Shown: piece after piece, positions 59,601-64,000 of the stretch
How the letters are laid out: every line of letters starts with the position of its first letter
Numbering within the stretch: position 1 is the first letter of the stretch
Source: Spirometra erinaceieuropaei
Taxonomy: Eukaryota > Platyhelminthes > Cestoda > Diphyllobothriidea > Diphyllobothriidae
NCBI GenBank assembly: GCA_902702965.1
Contig: CACRXP010000145.1
Coordinates: 675,088-739,087, forward strand
Direction of reading: 5' to 3'
DNA length: 64,000 nt
Notes under the pieces: model-generated
What the model saw: the letters and a program-made list of their open reading frames with translations, nothing else
Told to the model about the DNA's origin: nothing
Databases searched by the model: none
Position numbers and translations under genes: made by a program

Positions 59601-61479
59601 GCATGTGCTTTGAAAGTCAAAAAGTGAATTCAACGACAGGGGCCATATAACAGGTACAGGCAAACGTTTTAAGATGGAAATACTCCCTTAACACAGGCGC
59701 AACATTTGAAAAAACGCATTTGTGTAGGATGAGGGGTTAAAATGAAATCGTATTCATTCACTTAGGAAATACAATACAGATACTGTAAACGCCAGACAGC
59801 CAACCAATAAATACGAGCTAAATAAACGTTGTTTGCAACTGTAACTCAGAACGGATTCAACTAGGAACCAGCGTCCTGCTATATATAAGTTATCTCGGAA
59901 TAATGTATAACGCCAACCAGTTATGCAACTGTAAGCAAGTAAGTATTATCCCCCATTAGAAATTATGTCGATGATTTCCATTCATCATTTCGTGAGTCTT
60001 ACTGTGTATTAGCATATGATTTGGCAGGGTTTTCCTCTGGCGATGAGCAAATAAATTGTCTATACTATTAAAGTCCAATCACTACGCCTAGACCACGATC
60101 AGAGGCTGTCTGATGAATGTCACTGGGCGGCTACCTCGGCTTCATAAATGTTTATGCATGAGTTGGATTTACGCCAAATTAACAGCAAAGTACGTCGGTT
60201 GAAGTCAGCTATCACAGGCGATGAGGAGTTGTCTAAACAAGGCCTCAGCAAGCCCCTACCGATTTTGCTAAACTTCGGTTTTTCTCGATTGTCAAGACGT
60301 AATCCTGAGTTTCTTCCTTTACTGTTGCCAGTATTTTACGTCCACAGTCGTCATTTGTCATATTTATAGGAATATCATTGTCAGTATTAAGTGTTCGTTC
60401 ACCAGAAAAAAACCTATTTATTCAACCAAATGATTAAGGTTTATAAATCAACTTGTCAGTGATGGTTAAAACAGGCGATGAAAAAATTCCTTTTGAATGC
60501 GGAGGCTTTAAATTTCGACATTATCTCTCCTCTGGACATCTGGAACTCGAAAAAATGGAATTGTTGTTTATAAGCTTTCGAATTATGAATATTGTTTCTG
60601 TAGTCTCATAAGCATGTGCGTAAAAGGGGTTTAGTGGCGTTTATCGTGGCGCGGGATGATAATTGAATGTGTAGGTGACAGCGACTTAAAAATGAAACGA
60701 ACGCATTCACTTCTGCGCCTACATTTAGATTTTAAACTTAAAACTGTTGGTAATATGAGAAGATAGGCCATTGGCGAAGCTCTATCGCTGGTTGTAATGA
60801 ATGGTTGGCATAAATCAGCGTTCATTTTTTTCTTACTATCACGAGAACAAATTCCCCTTAATATCTACCTCGTATAATGGGCTATCCAAATTGTCTTCTC
60901 GCATAAAGTTGCATCATAATTCAACAGTAGAGTTTCTCAGATCCCTCTCATTTACTCGCAATTTTTTGTGCATTAATTTCCTTGGATTTCTGATCTCTTC
61001 GTGGTCCTAGGATGACCTAATAAAATTTTTCCCTTAGTTCAGAGTCGCTAATCGTTATTGTGGCTTAGGGGATCGTCATCAGTGCATGAAATTTTTCTCT
61101 GTTTGTACGCACTCTTTGGTGTTACAACACGTTCCAATAATGTACAACTCATTCTTCTTCGACACCTTCCGGCACCTTTGCCCTGCACGATCAGACGGCC
61201 TACCTTCGCTCGGAAGCATTCACCGGAGCCATATTACCGATTGACACCAGAGCTACTGTGCCCGCCTCTTTCCCTCTCCGCCCCCCCCCCCAACATCAAG
61301 CGTTCACCGCCAACCGCCCAACCTATGCACTGTTGATGCTCCTGTTTACACCGCCTGGTCCCGACCTCTCCCGGCTAGCCGACTAGCGTGACCCAGAGAC
61401 ACGCTAAATTTGACTGAATTTACCGCCAGCATACCAAAAATTTCACTGAAAGGCGAAATTAATCGAGCTCCCTATCGAA
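56691..61479. other. No supported gene
   Basis: The GC-rich part to about 57,150 may be an untranslated exon of the gene upstream. From there on the DNA is AT-rich with short frames. A run of 13 C lies at 61281. I recognise no repeats or domains. Confidence 0.4.
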
Positions 61480-61615
61480 GCCGACAAACCGAGAGCCCTC
61501 TGGTTGAAGTAGCGGACTGTCTAGCGTGTTGATCAACTTGGTCAGACTGCGTCGGGAGTTGGTTTACGCATGACAGGCGCCGGCAAATTAGCCAGAAAAG
61601 GCCATTCTAGCATGG
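61480..61615 (+). repeat. Degraded tRNA-derived SINE copy
   Basis: The block TTAGCCAGAAAAGGCCATTC, preceded by a GACAGGCGCCGG stretch, matches the body of the SINE (CTAATAAGCCAGAAATGGCC and neighbours). The tRNA-like head is barely recognisable. Confidence 0.45.
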
Positions 61616-63222
61616 CTCGTTCCCAGCTATCTAAACCTCAAGTTAGGGTTTATTCCACAGCATTCTCAAGACGATCAAGCAACAACCAAAACCATGCAGT
61701 TTCATACATCTGAACCTTTTTGCCCAAATCCGTGGTGTTTTTTCCTCGTTCTTTAAAAATGCGGTTGAATCCACCAAAAAACCGTAGCACGAGGGGTGAG
61801 TAACACTTGTAGGGGACATTTAAACTATTTTTGACATTTATTGATCTGCACGTGCCTGTACTAGAGTCGTAAACCAGAAAAAAATAGTCAGAACTTCAAA
61901 GTCACCACAAATATTCAGAAAGTGCTCCTCAAGCTACATTTGATAGGCCTGTTTCAGTAAAGCACTTCCGGTTTCCATGGCCTTCCATTTTCAGATCCGC
62001 ATACGCTTTTTGTCACATGAGTTCAAGGTTCTCAGTCAACAACCCTGAGTAAAGCTGACAGGTGCATTTCCGCGGTGATACCTTATAAAGTAGATGAAGG
62101 CAGGTGCAAGCGCCTGCCTAATTAAAGAACGATAGGTTTGTTCAGTTAGTCTCAGTGTGAAGGCATTTTCCCTTCGTATACACGTGATTTTAATAGGCGG
62201 AAACAGAATGCGTAATGGAGGAACATGTCCAAACAATGATTACTACATCTTTTTGGTCAACAGTTGTAATTCTCCACGTCCTCATCTCTCCTCGCCCTTG
62301 CTGACATTTCCCTTACCCCTTTGTATCCATTTGGGCCTGAAAAACGTTTTTTAATTGACCGGTTTCTTTGTCTGTCATTGAACAGGAAATTCGATATTTT
62401 CCGAATGTTGACTCAAGAATTCTTTGGCATGGTTATCCACTGTTGAGATTTGTACATTTCCATTCTTATTCATGTTCTGTCAGTAGTATCTTATATACAC
62501 CCAACTCGATTTTTGGCCTATACGCGTCGCTGGGTATACCGAAAAAATTAACAGTAGTTCTGGTAAGAGAACGTGAAACTCCTGACGTGAAGCATACCAG
62601 AATTTGTGCCTTTGTTTCAGACAAAAGCATCTGTTGAAATACGTCAAGCCGATGTCGAAACCATTTCGTATAACGGACTTAATAAAGACTGATCTACATT
62701 TATCGAGAAATTGCTGCTTACTGGGCTTCCTCGATAGCGGTTTAGTTCACATCCCACACCTCTTGCGTTTATCTTTCATATGTTGACAAACGTGGCGACG
62801 GAACTGCAGATGTGAGCCGTCTGTCTAGAGATGCCCCCGTATCGCGCGCATGTCGTTGAAAATGATACGGTGCATACCTTGCTTCTTTATGACCATAGAA
62901 AGTCTGGAACTTTTCCCACCAAAGGTGTCCCAAGAGATGTGTCTAAATAGACGAATAACGGTTTATTTTGCCCTGCAAAACCTTTTTCTCCTATAAGTAC
63001 CTCCCTAAAATCTCTCGGTCAAGCTTGAGTAAATTCGAAAAAGGTTTTAAAAGATGTAGTGATTAATTTCTTATGTAATTTGTAGAATTTTTGGCAAGAA
63101 AGGAAGAAGGAAAGATAAAATCCGATCATATCACTGTCGGAAATGAGCAACTGTAAACCTGCTCCTCCAAGGTAGCGTCTCCTGGGACGCGAATGTTTAA
63201 GTAGTTATCCGCAAACCCATTT
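61616..63222. other. No supported gene
   Basis: Short frames only, with no motif recognised on either strand. Confidence 0.45.
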
Positions 63223-63490
63223 CTAAGATTCGGAAAAAAAAGGCGTCAGCTTAGACAATGGCAGTGTGTATTGCTCTTGTTGAACGACAGGTCGACCGTC
63301 GTTATCGACTATGTCCACCTTGCGCTCCACAGCAACGCTGGTGGCTTGCGCGTGGGTTAGTGTAAAGTGATAGCAGATGTTTTCAGTATCGACTGCACTC
63401 TCTCCGCCCTCACCCGCGCACGCTGTCAAGATATAGTCAAGAAGATCGGAGGCGTGAGAGAGCGCGGGCGGACGGCAATGCCGAGCCCGC
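63223..63490 (-). other. Possible minus-strand exon
   Basis: On the minus strand a frame is open from just after a CCTAG acceptor-like site (63491) to a stop at 63223. It has protein-like composition and GC-rich codons (DLLDYILTACAG near the start, DNDGRPVVQQEQYTLPLSK near the end). I do not recognise a family and cannot find a partner exon, so this is tentative. Confidence 0.22.
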
Positions 63491-63551
63491 GCCTAGGCGT
63501 ACCACCACACTCCATGGCTCACAGCTTACACTGACCGGAATTTTATATCAG

Positions 63552-63639
63552 AACAAAAACAAGGGGCGGCACAGAGACCTGCCGGCGCGGCCTGAACCTG
63601 TTGTGGTCCAGCGCATCCATCGCGTGACCCGTCTTAGAG
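63552..63639 (+). other. Possible plus-strand exon
   Basis: The acceptor GGAATTTTATATCAG and donor AGAG|GTAAGC bound 88 bases, open in one frame (29 codons, basic). That frame does not match the phase left by exon 7. The upstream word CTAGGCGTACCACCAC also occurs, inverted, at 45953-45968, so a repeat origin is possible. Confidence 0.2.
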
Positions 63640-63752
63640 GTAAGCTCCCGCTGAACAGACTATACCCGTCAAACAAGTCAGCATTCGTTCAGAGAAGTGA
63701 GGAAACTCCCGTGAGCTTGGATTGCAAGAAATGAGATAAAGACGGTTATCAG

Positions 63753-63870
63753 TTCAGGCCTTACCATCTTAAGGGTTACGGGCCACCGAGTTGATGCCAC
63801 CCAAGTCTTACAGGCCCCAACCAACCGCACAGAGGACAACCTCTTCAGTTTCTATGGCCGCAAGATTCAG
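63753..63870 (+). other. Possible plus-strand exon at window end
   Basis: After GACGGTTATCAG a frame of 39 codons runs to CAG|GTAAAT. It would accept the two bases left by exon 7 in frame. The content includes TNRTEDNLFSFYGRKIQ. It has no cysteine, so it is not the expected end of the VEGF repeat. It may belong to another gene. Confidence 0.22.
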
Positions 63871-64000
63871 GTAAATTGACACCAAACACTCGCTGTCGAC
63901 TATTGTTGTTATTTTCCTTTGTATATTTACTAATTATCCCGTTCCGTAATTTCTATTTTGTTAAAACTTCGTTCACGGCTGTATAGGCCTGGTAAACACA

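Overview
This is eukaryotic genomic DNA, repeat-rich and exon-poor. Protein coding occurs as short blocks bounded by GT/AG splice sites and separated by kilobases of non-coding DNA. Penelope-like retroelements with GIY-YIG endonucleases, a tRNA-derived SINE, long-TIR foldback elements and TTAGGG-like tracts point to an invertebrate metazoan. The Penelope family resembles those common in flatworms, so I favour a platyhelminth, perhaps a tapeworm. That assignment is inference.

The main result is a plus-strand gene that I reconstruct across about 36-38 kb (18,772 to at least 54,598). It encodes a secreted VEGF/PDGF-family (PVF-like) growth factor. Seven exons join with matching reading-frame phase at every junction: 18772-19290 (hydrophobic signal-like segment), 35198-35569, 39609-40272 (propeptide ending in a poly-basic site), 44623-45041 (first half of the cystine-knot domain), 46479-46556, 46851-46924 (last Cys-x-Cys of the knot) and 54464-54598 (a Cys-x-Cys-x-Cys block like the VEGF heparin-binding or C-terminal repeat). 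All six ring-forming knot cysteines are present. The inter-chain cysteine is replaced by Gly, and about 60 extra residues are inserted in the loop after the third canonical cysteine position. A possible alternative last exon (45244-45402) would end the protein in a membrane-spanning segment. The cystine-knot core is well supported. Exons 1-2 and the 3' end are less certain.

Layout. 1-7,370: no gene recognised, one terminator-like hairpin. 7,375-8,400: TTAGGG-like tract, an inverted-plus-direct Penelope fragment, then a degraded SINE. 8,400-8,930: a GC-rich stretch. 9,650-10,560: a GAA-type microsatellite and a decayed second Penelope family. 13,260-13,800: two oppositely oriented Penelope-type terminal sequences, one with a hammerhead-like core. 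18,270-18,660: CpG-rich DNA just upstream of exon 1. Intron 1 (15.9 kb) holds a perfect 24-bp inverted repeat, two foldback elements and a SINE. Intron 2 holds an inverted SINE cluster. Intron 3 holds a roughly 200-bp ATG microsatellite, a foldback element and a small TIR element. Intron 6 holds a nearly intact Penelope element and another foldback element. 54,600-64,000: mostly unrecognised, with weak exon candidates near 56.6 kb and in the last 800 bases.
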